Assembly (NCBI RefSeq): GCF_021155765.1
Contig: NC_060106.1
Location: 14,658,031 to 14,722,030, forward strand
DNA: 64,000 nt
Direction: 5' to 3'
From: Diprion similis
Lineage: Eukaryota > Arthropoda > Insecta > Hymenoptera > Diprionidae
A model generated the notes under the pieces. That model was given only the letters and a program-made list of their open reading frames with translations. It did no database searches and was not told the DNA's origin. The position numbers and the translations under genes were made by a program. Positions 40,901 through 51,612 of the stretch are shown here, in pieces. Each line of letters begins with the position of its first letter. The first letter of the stretch is position 1.

Positions 40901-42038
40901 GAAGTCTCTCCAAAATTGGGCTTGATTATCGTTAACTCAGACCTTAAAATAGTATCTTCATCTTTCTCAATTTTTCTATGAATCGGTTTTCTAACTATCG
41001 GTCGAATACTTATCTCATCTGAATTCACAAAGGGCATCAAAGAGCAATTTTTTGATTCTGTTTGGTCACTTTTGCCTGCGGCATTTTTTTTTGGTGATGC
41101 AGTATTATCATGTACTTCTACTATAAGATAAACGTCATCACACTTGCTCATGGAAGTGGCATCATTTGCTTTGTTACTAACATTTTTATCTGCAATATCG
41201 GTAGGCGTTTGATGATAATCATTTCGATCAGCAGTGCCTGCGTTACCTACAGTTTTCTTTATCGGTGTCAAAGTGATCTCATTACTATTGAGATTTAAAT
41301 TCAAAGATATATCTTCTGTAGGACTCTGTATTAGTTTCTTGCGAGCGCTACAAGGACCTTGATGATTACGTCTCCGCTTAGCAGATTGAGTCAGTTCTGC
41401 ATTCCATGTAAGGCTGGTGTCAACCACTGTTTAAAAAAAAAGTAATAAGCTATCAGTATTTGTATGAAAAGTGATTGTAATCATATTAAACAAAAATTAC
41501 TTAATAGTAATTTAATTATATGGTGATCAGTGAGTAATCAAAGATGCCTTTAAATTTTTGATACAACAATTCTGCACTAGCATCTCAGCTGTTACTTAAA
41601 TGTTTTGGATACATTCATTATATCTCTCTAAGAAACTCTCATTGCCGCAAAGTATACCGATACAGACAAGTGATATATCCAGAGATATAAATAGGAACAA
41701 AACGAATAACTAGTGAACAAAATCTTCCAGGCTGAGTGGGAAAATTGATGAGTGGCAACTGTTGAAGGAAAGTTCATTCTAAGTGTAAAATGGTAACGCA
41801 ATGAGTAGAAATACCACAGTAGTGAAAATAAATCGCGTTATCATCTTATCCTTGTCAACGAATCCCGTTATTCGAGAAGGATTATTGACAGAAAGAAAGA
41901 ATATGCTGGCTGACCCACATAAGTGAAATTGAGGTTAGGTAGGTTTGTATACATACTAATATTAGGTGAACTTGGTGACGTGTTAGCGGCTTTTGGCCGT
42001 ATATTCCGGTGAACCGCTGCTGTTGCTACGCTCAACAT
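37994..42038 (-). CDS. USP-family (peptidase C19) ubiquitin-specific protease with atypical Cys box
   Basis: Four exons on the minus strand, 42038-41957, 41426-40067, 39177-38374 and 38231-37994, joined in phases 1, 2 and 2, give 827 residues. The first ~415 residues are disordered and Ser/Thr/Lys-rich with many SP/TP sites. The USP fold follows. The catalytic Cys is probably Cys426 in PPGENRCWLNATLQALF. The QQD box is at 472-474 (QQDVSEFLMILL). A zinc-ribbon-like pair is CKGC ... CGTCKHD. The His box is at 775-777, in GGTMDCGHYTSY, followed by WYHYNDMDV with Asn791/Asp792. All catalytic positions appear filled, so an active deubiquitinase is likely. A ~100-residue disordered insert (KTPQTPNKRQ...) interrupts the domain. 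The layout recalls USP26/29/37, but I cannot assign the subfamily. Codon 28, ATG, is split by intron 1; the upstream ATG at 42038 gives the first exon. Confidence 0.85.
38315..38334. repeat. Poly-A tract in last intron of the USP gene
   Basis: About 20 consecutive A on the plus strand, i.e. poly-T in the transcribed strand, upstream of the exon 4 acceptor. A simple homopolymer run. Confidence 0.7.
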
Positions 42039-42298
42039 CTTTCACGGTTTACAAGATACTTCCACGTTTCTGAAATATTTGCAGAACCCGGGTGTTGCTG
42101 TGGCACGTTGGACGTACTGCCGATTTCTTGGGTTCACCTATTGTTCAGTGTCCCGTTGATAATAATGCCAAGTTAAGTATTATGTTGCACGGTCAAATAT
42201 TTATCGACAAACCATTCGCGTTTTCTTACATTCTTCGATAAAAATTGTGGAAAGATACACAACACACGGCACCCGGCACCAAGCAACGAGCGTGTGCG

Positions 42299-42308
42299 TT
42301 TTGGCGCC
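42299..42308. promoter_or_regulatory. E2F-like site TTTTGGCGCC
   Basis: Close match to the E2F/DP consensus TTTSSCGC, 261 bases upstream of the USP start codon. Confidence 0.4.
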
Positions 42309-42336
42309 CGAATATAATCCACTCCTCTCCAGAATA

Positions 42337-42347
42337 TTGGCGGGAAA
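42337..42347. promoter_or_regulatory. E2F-like site TTGGCGGGAAA
   Basis: On the minus strand it reads TTTCCCGCCAA, a full E2F consensus (TTTSSCGC), 38 bases from the other E2F-like element and about 300 bases upstream of the USP start. Confidence 0.45.
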
Positions 42348-43477
42348 TATCTACCAATCAGAATATTGGGTTAGACAGAATCAGCCAACCATCAACTCCA
42401 ACGGCATTGGACGCTATCTATGGAAAAATTGCTTACAAGACGTCACCAAGCAATATCACATAACGTCACGCGACTGTCACCGAAGTTACCCGAAGCTTAT
42501 CGAATGTTGAGACTTTAGTTGCAGGTCCAGAACGGTGGCGCAACAGTCTACACAGATCAGTGATCAGTGCTACTTGTAATATACATGTATTGTATACATG
42601 CTGAATATGAAACGTATTGCCGGTAATATTGTTTTGCAAGTTGGAACAAGTTTGTCTCATCAGTTCAGGCCGATGGCACGTCGTTATAGAAGAAAAAAAA
42701 ATTATTATAAGAGAGCGTGGAGTCCTGTTTCTGCAGTGTTTTGATGGTGCGTTCTTAGATTATAGTTTTCTTGTAGGTTTTAACTAGATCTGATTAGCTT
42801 GACATTGCTGTCTGATAAACTCTCGACTAATCGAAGCGGTTTATGTCGAGACAATGGTTTGCATAAACAGTTATTTGTCAATGCAATAATTGACATTCGA
42901 ATCATTCGTTTCCAGTGATTTGTTTATTAATTATGAATATTGAACCTCTCAGCCAGTTATAATTCAATAATCAATATATTATAATTCAATATCTGAGCTT
43001 GTATTGTATCTTATTGAATATTAGCTTATATTGAATTGGTATCGTATCCTTCAATGCAGTTCGTATCACTTCTTCGTGGTTCGTTTATTGACATTTCAGA
43101 AACGTGTGAATAATTGCAGAGAAAAATTTTGTTCATACAATCTACCATGTCATAAAATCATATTACCGATAAGTATGCTCTGCAATATCCACCGTTCAGA
43201 TAAGGGTAAGGACGGGTCGGTTACCGACACGTATGCTTTCGCCAGTAGAAACTAGTTCCAAAATTTAATTCTATTACGATCAGGGGGCGCTAGCATTCCT
43301 AGGCACATGTCTTGCAGATACTAGAGTCGTACAGTACGATACGCGTTTTTCAGGTGTCAAGTCGAGTACGAGTCTTGTTATTCCTCACCTGGAGATAACC
43401 AACAAAAAGAAGAAGAAGGAAAAGAAGTATCTGATTCTCAATATTTGCATATTACTTCTAAAAATTTCGATAAATCA

Positions 43478-44786
43478 ATGGCATCTGCAGAATCCAAGAA
43501 GATCGAATCCACATCTGATGAGAATGACGTCGATGCGAACGGGACTTCAGGAAGTGAGATTGAAAAAAATGATGATCATTTTCCAATTTCTGGAATGCAA
43601 GAAATATCCAAACAGAGGCCATCAAATGTATGGTAAATTATACAGATTTCAAATCTTATGACTTTAGTGGTAGTTACCTGAAATTAATGAAGTTTGTCCT
43701 TCAATAGTTAAATAGGTTAGGTTTAATGAATTCTTATAGCTGCGTAGACTTATCAGATGGACTGCGCGGTCCGTGTATCGAGCTGAAGCTGTAATTAGAA
43801 AGAGAGAGCAACAGCTGGAGTCGGACCTCTCACTCTAATCTGTGACTTGGCAGGGGAAACACAGACTCATACAAATGTACCTCCCGCTTGCCTTATTGCT
43901 TTCTCTGCCTGGCGTCTGCTCGACTGTCTTTCGGTCGTGCAACAGAGAAGTCCAGCTCCAGTTGTACTGTCTTTTTCTAATTATGACTTCAGTTCGATGC
44001 ACAGACCGCTCGGTCTATATGTATAAGCCTATGTGCAGCTGTTACTTGTAGCGATAATGCAGTTTATAAAGGATGATATGTTGCGGTATCGTGTTTGATA
44101 TAACGTGTTTATTTTACAGCTAGAAGATTTAATCCACAATGAGAATTTGACCTACGATACTACTGAGGCTAATTTGAGCCTAGGAGATATTTCTGAGGAT
44201 GACGAAATTTGGGTGTTTGATATTCCCAAAACGGTGAGAAGTAACCTGCAGCTGTATTAAACATATTAATACTTTACCTTTCTCTCTTTCCTTTAAATTA
44301 TTGAAATCTTTGTTTATATTACTTTTCACTGCTTCGCACCAACAGATCGATCCCAAGAACTTTAAAGGCCAATCGATAAAACTTGGGAAAAAGAACAATT
44401 TTCAAGTTGGAAATGAATTGTATGAGACATGTTCAAGTGCGAGTGACAGCAAGCAGCATCTGTCTTTAGTCTTTAATACCGGTAGACGAAAGCGACCTTA
44501 TAAAACAAGTAATTAATTGTGTCATAACTGATTAGTTTTTTAACATTCTCTGTAGTAAAAATCAGCCAGCTACTCTAACGTATTCTCAATATGTCTTTCT
44601 ACTATTCTTGCAGTTAATGTGAAACCAGCAGGCTGTGTACAGGTTCGTCAGAAGCTTTCCAGCGTAGTCGATATAGATTTGGTATCTCCAAAAAAGGCAA
44701 GCGTACCCTTTCCAAAGAATCTCAAACTTAGGCACCCTCTATTTGGTCATGATTATTGCGACAAACTTATATCCGTTGAGAAATGA
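43478..44786 (+). CDS. Short RPA34/POLR1G-like paralogue
   Basis: Exons 43478-43627, 44120-44233, 44346-44508 and 44614-44786 join in phases 0, 0 and 1, giving 199 residues. After an acidic 50-residue N-terminus the conserved core follows: DISEDDEIWVFDIPKTIDP, KNFKGQSIKLGKKNNFQV, PAGCVQVRQKLS and PFPKNLKLRHPLFG, then stop. The core aligns almost residue for residue with the last exons of the gene at 15021-19356. The intron after RPSN, the intron after P(T/K)T and the phase-1 intron after YKA/YKT are all shared, and exon 2 is 38 codons in both. Its size and core match a compact Pol I subunit RPA34, but the usual Lys-rich C-terminal tail is absent. Upstream of the chosen ATG the frame stays open to an acceptor-like tttttcag at about 43354, so an upstream exon is possible. 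AATAAA at 44965-44970. Confidence 0.72.
43734..44044. mobile_element. Foldback / MITE-like element in intron 1 of the short RPA34-like gene
   Basis: Two inverted arms of about 105 bases, roughly 43734-43837 and 43944-44044, match at about three quarters of positions by eye. Shared blocks, read on the left arm, include GCGGTC.GTG.ATCGA.CTGAAG, TAATTAGAAA and CTGGAG..GGAC.TCTC. The spacer is about 105 bases. There is no transposase frame, so it is either a non-autonomous element or an independent inverted duplication. Transcribed within the intron it would form a long imperfect hairpin. Confidence 0.65.
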
Positions 44787-46328
44787 GTTTGGCTTACTGG
44801 TAATCATTGAATGGTTTGTAGTACCTGTACCATAGGTTACATGGAATTTTTCAGCAAGTCAAATTATCTGTACATATCTGGCAAGATAAAACTCACATAA
44901 ATATTATGAGGATGAAGTGGCAACATGCGTAAATAATAATAATATTATTTAGATTGAACAATGAAATAAATTATTGGTGTAAATGATTTTAATAAAGAGG
45001 TATACATTATACTCGGAACATCCTTACTTTACGATGTTCGATTTTTTATCATTGTTCATTGTACCAATACTTTATCATCTTTAGTCAAAATTCATTCGTG
45101 TTTTATCTATGATCTAAACTAATACGATGTGTTAAAAATCAGGTGATGCAACATGATAAATTGTAATATCTATACCTTTAACCTTTACAGGACCTTGACA
45201 TTCTTTTTCAACTTTTTAGTTTGAAGTCCTAGAACTTCGCTGTTTTTATCATTGGGTTGGGTGATAAAAAAGATAATATCACTTTCGACACGATCTATCG
45301 GCTTCCGGTCCTGTACGGGTTAAGTATGTGCCTCATATATTGCCAGTGGTAATTCGCGCTGTTTGAATCTCCCGCCATTTTCATGTCTCCTACACGGGTG
45401 GTTCCCTGTCACGAATATACAGTATTGATAAGAAGAGACGTGAAAAGGTGTAAGATTTTCGGGAAACGCGTAAATCTTGTGCTGAACAGAAGATCAAACA
45501 CCGTTGAACACCGTAGAAAATTTCAACAACTATTTTACAGTGACAGTCTATTGAATGAATGGTATTTTTTGACAGTGTATCGTTTAGGAGTGAAATAAAT
45601 ATTTGGAATAGAGTGGTCCATTGATTGGCTAGATGGTGAATACAAATAATCATATACCGGGATGCTGGACGATATAATATCGCATAGATAACTTTTAATT
45701 TTTTTTATGCCAAGAAATCGAGGGTGGCTGAAGAGAATATCAGCTGAATTGTGGGCGAATATGCTAAAACTAACGAGACTAAACCTAATCTTTTAACATT
45801 TTTTCGTTAAAATTCTTTTCAAACGTGGGGGTGCAGTAATCCACGAATCATTATTGTCCACACCCTTCGCTATAAGCTACGTGCAGATACTTGACGACGA
45901 GAAAAAACTATTCCAAATCGATTTACTTATCTCGCTAAGAAACGTATGGTATTCACAGTCGTCATGTAAGTCTGACAAAACTGCTTAAAGTCTTTATGCA
46001 CACGTTAATCAGAAGCCAGAAACTTCCGATGAACGAATAAATATATCGAAATAACCATCAAGTTGTAAAGTGTTTGCGCGATAATTTTTCTAACTTATAA
46101 TAACAGTCTCGGAAGAATTTTTTATTTATATTTGTTATATTGTTTTTATCCCTGCATGCGGGTTTTTCCTGAAATATTTTTAAGAATCATACTATCTTCA
46201 TATATATATATATCTATATATATGTATAGATATACTGTCTATATATATATATACACACTTAATATCGATCGCGAGGACAATAATATTGGTAAAGTGCGGG
46301 AAAATATTGTACGGCAGTTTTAGTTACA
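44787..46328. other. Intergenic / UTR region between the short RPA34-like gene and the arrestin gene
   Basis: Contains the 3' UTR with AATAAA at 44965-44970 and the 5' region of the arrestin gene. A (TA)n microsatellite lies at about 46199-46255. Frames here, such as one at 45383-45598, have no support. Confidence 0.5.
46199..46255. repeat. (TA)n / ATATAT microsatellite
   Basis: Alternating T and A, interrupted by C and G, just upstream of the arrestin start codon. Confidence 0.8.
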
Positions 46329-48709
46329 ATGGACCATATAAGTGAGTTCGATATTAGACTTGAAAAAGAGGCGTATTATGCTGGAGAAACGATACACGGC
46401 CACGTTATTTTACATACAACCGAAAATTTCAAATTGAGATGTGAGTATTATACCTGCATGTGCCTGCACTGTTTGTGGATAAAGTTTATTTCGTGCGTTC
46501 AACCGTCGTCGGTCCGCAAACGACTCCTTGCGAGTAAATTAAAACGTTTCGATTACTTCGAAATAAGCAAGATCCCGGATTGAAATGGAATAATTTCGAA
46601 GAAAAATTAATCTAAAAATTGTCTGTCATCTAGAGTTAATCAGCTAGACTCCGAAAATATTGAAATCTGAAATCGGTCTACTGGGCGTAAGTTAAACGCG
46701 AATTTCGTTTTCTATAATAATGATTTTTAAACGATTTTTAAACGGACAAATGATAAAAACAATCATGTAATCTGTATCATTTCTATTTATTTATTACGAC
46801 TTTATGAAAATTTGATACTGTCTTTCTCTCACATGGAATATTATGCATATTATTTTTGTCGGAATAATTCATTGTAGAATGTCATATCATGCCTTAATCA
46901 TTAATATTCAAATTAATAATTACAGCTATTAGAGTGTCATTGCGGGGTCAGGCACATGCGGAATGGAAAGTACTCGTTAGTGGGGATCGACGAAGCGTTA
47001 AAGATGATCAATATTTTGTTGATGAGCGGCTGGTCATATGGGGCCAAGGTACGTCATTAACTCAATGTACATACTATCTAACGATCCTCAATATCCTCGA
47101 TAATGAACATACCGCAGTTGCTTCAATCGACCAGTTTAAAGATCTGTTAATTTACAGATTCATCAGAAGGTCCTGTGCCAATATTACCTCGTGGGAAACA
47201 TCAGTTTCCATTTCGGTTCAATTTACCTGAAAGTGCCCTGCCCTGCAGTTTTGAATCTCGTACTGGCTGCATTAGATACTACATAAAAGCAACAGTCGAT
47301 AGGCCTTACGCCAGTCCGCCTCAGGGTTTTAAATACTTCACTTTGATCGGACCTCACATAGACTGTATGGATGAACAATACCTGGTATTTGCTGATCTTC
47401 GTTCACTCGCTGTTACAATATTGATATAAAATATTTGTTGGTATTCTACGGATTGTCCTGAGTTTGTATTTCCAAAAACTGACTCAATAACATATCGCAA
47501 AGAATTGATAGGTTTTTCAAACAACCGCATGCAACATTTGTACTCTAGTTTATGTGCAATAAGCATGATTGAATTTTTTGATCAGTAAAAATAATCGTCA
47601 TATATTTACTTATCTAGAAACCAATGGTTGGAAATGAAATATATGCTTCCTGCTGTTTCTGCTGCACGCGCAATCCGGTAGAATTAAGTGCCCAGTTGGA
47701 AAGAAGCGCTTATGTTTGTGGAGAGAGCATTAAGTTACGCGCTGCAATGGACAACAGAGGATTAGAAAAAGCTTGGCTGAAAGTTAAATTGACGCAGGTG
47801 AACTAACATTTATTTTGCTATAAGCACTGTATGTCACAGCTGTTTTATTATTATCATTATTCAAATATCTTACTAAATTGATAATCAAATGGCACTCTAC
47901 AGTATGTAGAATTTTTCATCGATCGTGGAGTTCTTGGAGCGAGTAGGGAGCAACAGAAAATGGTTTTAGAATACAAAGGCGACCCAGTTCAACCTGGCTC
48001 AGCTATGAAATGGGACTCTGCCAAAACAATGGTTTTACCAGTATGTCCCCCAACATTACTAGGTGTCTGCCGGCTCATCCAAATCTATTATGTTTTAAAG
48101 GTACGGTACTCTATTTCTTCTGGTATTAGAATAACAAGTTTTTTACCTAAGAATTCAGGTCTAGAAATTATAGCTACATAAATAACTGTACTTTGGTACT
48201 ACTTGTAAGTAGAACTTCATTATTCCTTCTCTATACTATGATTAATATCATATTTAATTCAACTGTAATAGGTCAGCGTAGAATTTGAAAAAGCAGGGGA
48301 GGATCTTCAGATGCATTTTCCTATAACTGTTGCAACTGTTCCATTCCGAATACCAAACAGCGTTCATCACCCACAAATAAAATATGGTACGTACCATCGA
48401 AATTTAATAATATTACTGACAGTATGTGGAAATAATTTACACAGTGGATAGATTTCAACAGAGATGATCAAGCCAAAGCAATGTGCCTTCAAATTAAGAG
48501 ACTTATAGGTGTATAATGTAAACTTAAACATGGTTGGTATTATTGTAGAAGTTGCAGCTGAGCACGTAGAAGGAGGCTGTTATATAGGACCGGAATTTTT
48601 ACTTGGTCAGGTCTACGACGGATCGGATGTAACGCAACCTTCAGCCCTTGTTTTGTACAGACCCGTTTATGTATGCACCACAAACGACTGGAGAGGTCAC
48701 GAACATTAA
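46329..48709 (+). CDS. Alpha-arrestin (arrestin domain-containing protein)
   Basis: Seven exons, 46329-46440, 46926-47048, 47158-47384, 47618-47797, 47903-48100, 48272-48386 and 48549-48709, join in phases 1,1,0,0,0,1 into 371 residues. The N-terminal arrestin fold opens with FDIRLEKEAYYAGETIHGHV, continues with VSLRGQAHAEW and PILPRGKHQFPFRF, and ends at CIRYYIKATVDRPY. The C-terminal arrestin fold begins with NPVELSAQLERSAYVCGESI and runs to FPITVATVPFRIP. Alpha-arrestins (ARRDC/TXNIP group) are cytoplasmic adaptors that direct membrane cargo to ubiquitin ligases and endosomes. Unlike ARRDC2-4, no PPxY motif for Nedd4-type ligases is visible in the short tail (SALVLYRPVYVC...), so recruitment may differ or an alternative last exon exists. 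Start: ATG at 46329, the first in frame, directly followed by the domain. Confidence 0.93.
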
Positions 48710-50204
48710 TAAGAGGAAAGTTTTCATACATTGAAAATTTCAGGGTAATATTATATAAATGTCGCGCAATTAAGAACTTCAAATTTTGTATTAAATCCAA
48801 AATTCTGGACTGACTGATTTCTTATATGTTTCTAGTATTGCTTTTAATAGTACTAAACTGACGAAACGACGTTTAATGTTGAAATTAAAAATACGGTAGT
48901 AAAAAATTACAACAACAATAATAAAATTAAAAATAATAATAATAATAATAACAACAACAACAATAATAATAGTAATTACACGAACAACAATAATAGTACT
49001 AATAATAATAAACATAATAATAATCGAAGGTAAATGTTACGGATTAAATAAGAATTCGAGCTAAAATACATCTCCTGTGATTTGAAAAAATAAAATAATT
49101 GGATCGTTAACAAATAACTACGATAAATATAATTCACAGAATGTTGAAAAAAATTCAGCGGTACTCTGTATCTGAAACTTGTGTTTTGTAATTGACGCAC
49201 ACTTATGTGTGTGTGAAAATTTGAAAGCACAAGTTTTAATTAGATATTAATCAGAAACTTACCAATACTTGAGAGATATGTGCGAGATTTTTCGATACTT
49301 TGTGTTGCGATCGCATTTTTTGTTTGATTCCAAAGAAAAAGATAATCCGTCGGCCTCGTATTAAAACGTTCGGCTGAGATTAGCACCGTTTTTCAACGAA
49401 ATGCAGGTTTCAAGTGATCTGCGGGATTTCATACGGAATTTCCGAAGACGAAACTGAACATCTTGAAGTCCTCGTTATACTTCGTTTTTCGGAGCAGAGC
49501 CATCACTTATAAGATCGAAAGGTACTTATGTAAAACTTAACTAGTATTCATGCGATCGATGTATTCACGTCAGACTTAAAATTCGCATATTTTACATACG
49601 ATTGCTATATTGTTCAGCTGGTGGACAAGCGTGAACGTACTTTCCAGCCAGACATTCGTAAACGAATATATTTTGTCGTATGTGCAGAAGGATTAATAAT
49701 GTTGAATCCTCAATGAAATGTATAAGGCATACATGAATGTCTGTATCTTGTAAAAACTTATCTATATAGAAAATATGTGTATTTTTTGGTGTAATTGTAT
49801 ACAATTCGTTATGGTATCGGAGTGGGACTCCGGTACTGATCACATTCGTATAATCACAATATCGTTTGAACGAAGATGTCCGAACGGTTATTATACATGA
49901 AATTCTACTTGAAGAGCTCCTCCACGTTACATACATTTGAATAATTTGCGTACTTCTATTGCACAGGCTCAGTTCTACATGGTAATTTGTTCATCAAATA
50001 ATAATTATAGTATCGCTGCAATTCAAACAATATTCCGATGCTTTCCTTGAAATCCGATTATGATATTTAGTATGATTCGTAGGAATATTTAAATTGAAAA
50101 CAATTACGACAATTTTACATGCGATACTTCGAACGAGCCTGTGCAAAGTGATTTCACGAATAACTGGGAGTTACCGAATAAAATGAAGCCCTAGGGCATT
50201 ACAA
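48710..50204. other. 3' flank of arrestin gene and intergenic DNA
   Basis: No gene seen. Includes an (AAT/AAC)n trinucleotide tract. Hydrophobic minus-strand frames over that tract are artefacts of the repeat. Confidence 0.55.
48908..49024. repeat. (AAT)n/(AAC)n trinucleotide tract
   Basis: Long imperfect run of AAT and AAC trinucleotides. Confidence 0.85.
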
Positions 50205-51612
50205 CTAACAGCCATTCATACAGGTCGTGACGGGATTCTGGGGAGCTAAAGGGCCTAAGGGTGCTCGCCAGCCCGCCGAAGAGAGTCCATCCTTAGAATC
50301 GGTATTTTTTTTGAAATTGTGCACTGAATAGCGGTTGTATAGGCCCCATATGCTGTTCATTAACTTGCTATTGTACTTCAGCGGTGTTAACTCGGTGCCT
50401 GAAAAAAATATATAAATAGTTGCCAATGTCAGTAAAACGTGAGAAATGGTTCAAAATACGTAATGATGCAGGCTGATTAAATAGCAAATCGTATAAAATT
50501 CTCTTGTACACTTACAATTAGGCAACTCAAATTACTGTACAGATTTTTCTACACGGGGCGAGTGACGATAATTTCAGTAAAAATTGTGTACTTTATACTC
50601 ACTTTGATTGATCGGCTTAGCATTAGTGTACGAGTGATAGTTCCCCTTATTCTCGCTTCCACCTTCTGTAGCGTTCATCTCTGAAATTAACCAGATTCTT
50701 TCCTGGTTTTCGCGGACCTTCCGTGCCGCAAATACTCCCTGTGGTACAGCAGACATAATTCTCTTGCACTCTGTAACAAATTGTATCAATTCATGAGACA
50801 AGATCAACAAAATGATAGCCGAAAATGCTTGTCCGCACATTTTCGTAATTGTCTTTTTCTTCGTCTTTTCTTTCCTCTCTGGTAATTTGTAGAGAAACCT
50901 TAGAGATCACTGATTAGTGGAAAATTTGAATCGTTCGAATACGGTTAGCAGCTGTCTGAACGGAATATATACCCCTACACAAAGAAAAACAAAACATCGA
51001 AAGTTTATTTGCACGGAGGCAAAACATGTGAAGCTTGGACTGAATCAGTCGGCAGTATACCCGTCTGCAATGTTTTATCAGAATGACCTGGACCCCACTG
51101 GAAGGTCGGAAGGCAACCGTTATTCTACCCCGCGTGCAGTTTCGCCCATCATTATATGATGTCGTCAACAACTTAATCTCCAAATTCATAATTCACAATC
51201 GCTAAATACGGCGGGCTATTATCGTCGTGATAAGTATTTCAACTTTCTGTCGACTTGTATATTTCTCACAACATATTAAATATCTCGGCGCAATATTTTA
51301 TTCTTCATTATATACTTGGTTATAATTCTATGCGCACATCAGCTATAATGTGCAAGAGACAATAAATGAACACAAATCCATAGATACGGTATTTTTATAC
51401 GTCATATAATAAAATATAATATTATACTGACCAGTACAGTTCTCGAAAAGCAGTTCAGCGACTTGATCTTCTGGAATAGTGTCTTTCACGCTGACCGATT
51501 TTCGACCCACGGGACTGAGTTCAGTCTTCTTTTTCTTATCTCCTTGAAAACTCAGCTTAATCGCTTTCAAATTCATACAGAATGACTGCAGAGGTTTCGT
51601 AGACAATATCAT
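50205..51612 (-). CDS. Unrecognised 180-residue protein, three exons
   Basis: Minus-strand exons 51612-51432, 50770-50603 and 50398-50205 join in phases 1 and 1 into one open frame with good splice sites, from an ATG preceded by an in-frame TAG to a TAG stop. Visible features: a basic segment (GDKKKKTELSPVGRKS), then DTIPEDQVAELLFENCT, a Cys pair around the first junction (ENCTECKRIM), VPQGVFAARKVRENQERIW, and a C-terminal region with NSIWGLYNRYSVHNF and GWRAPLGPLAPQNP. I do not recognise the family. An alternative start at 50840 reads MCGQAFSAIILLILSHELIQ, a signal-peptide-like stretch, straight through the exon 2 acceptor in frame; this could give a secreted isoform or be intron read-through. 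Confidence reflects the splice logic, not function. Confidence 0.55.

Larger units (their letters stand above)
42039..43477. promoter_or_regulatory. Promoter interval between USP and the short RPA34-like gene
   Basis: 1.4 kb between divergent starts. The first 400 bases next to USP are relatively GC-rich, with two E2F-like elements (listed) and a CCAAT box near 42352-42358 (ACCAATCA). The other end is AT-rich. No coding frame with family support; a 49-codon basic frame at 42598-42747 is judged chance. Confidence 0.5.

Noticed and set aside
42598-42747. 49-codon basic frame (MLNMKRIAGNIVLQ...)
   Set aside because: Short, no homologue recognised, no splice context; expected by chance in a promoter interval.
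43842-44051. 69-codon frame with a hydrophobic, signal-like segment inside the short RPA34-like gene
   Set aside because: It lies wholly within the foldback element in intron 1 and starts in its spacer.
48791-49230. Ile/Val/Leu-rich minus-strand frames
   Set aside because: They are translations of the AAT/AAC trinucleotide repeat.
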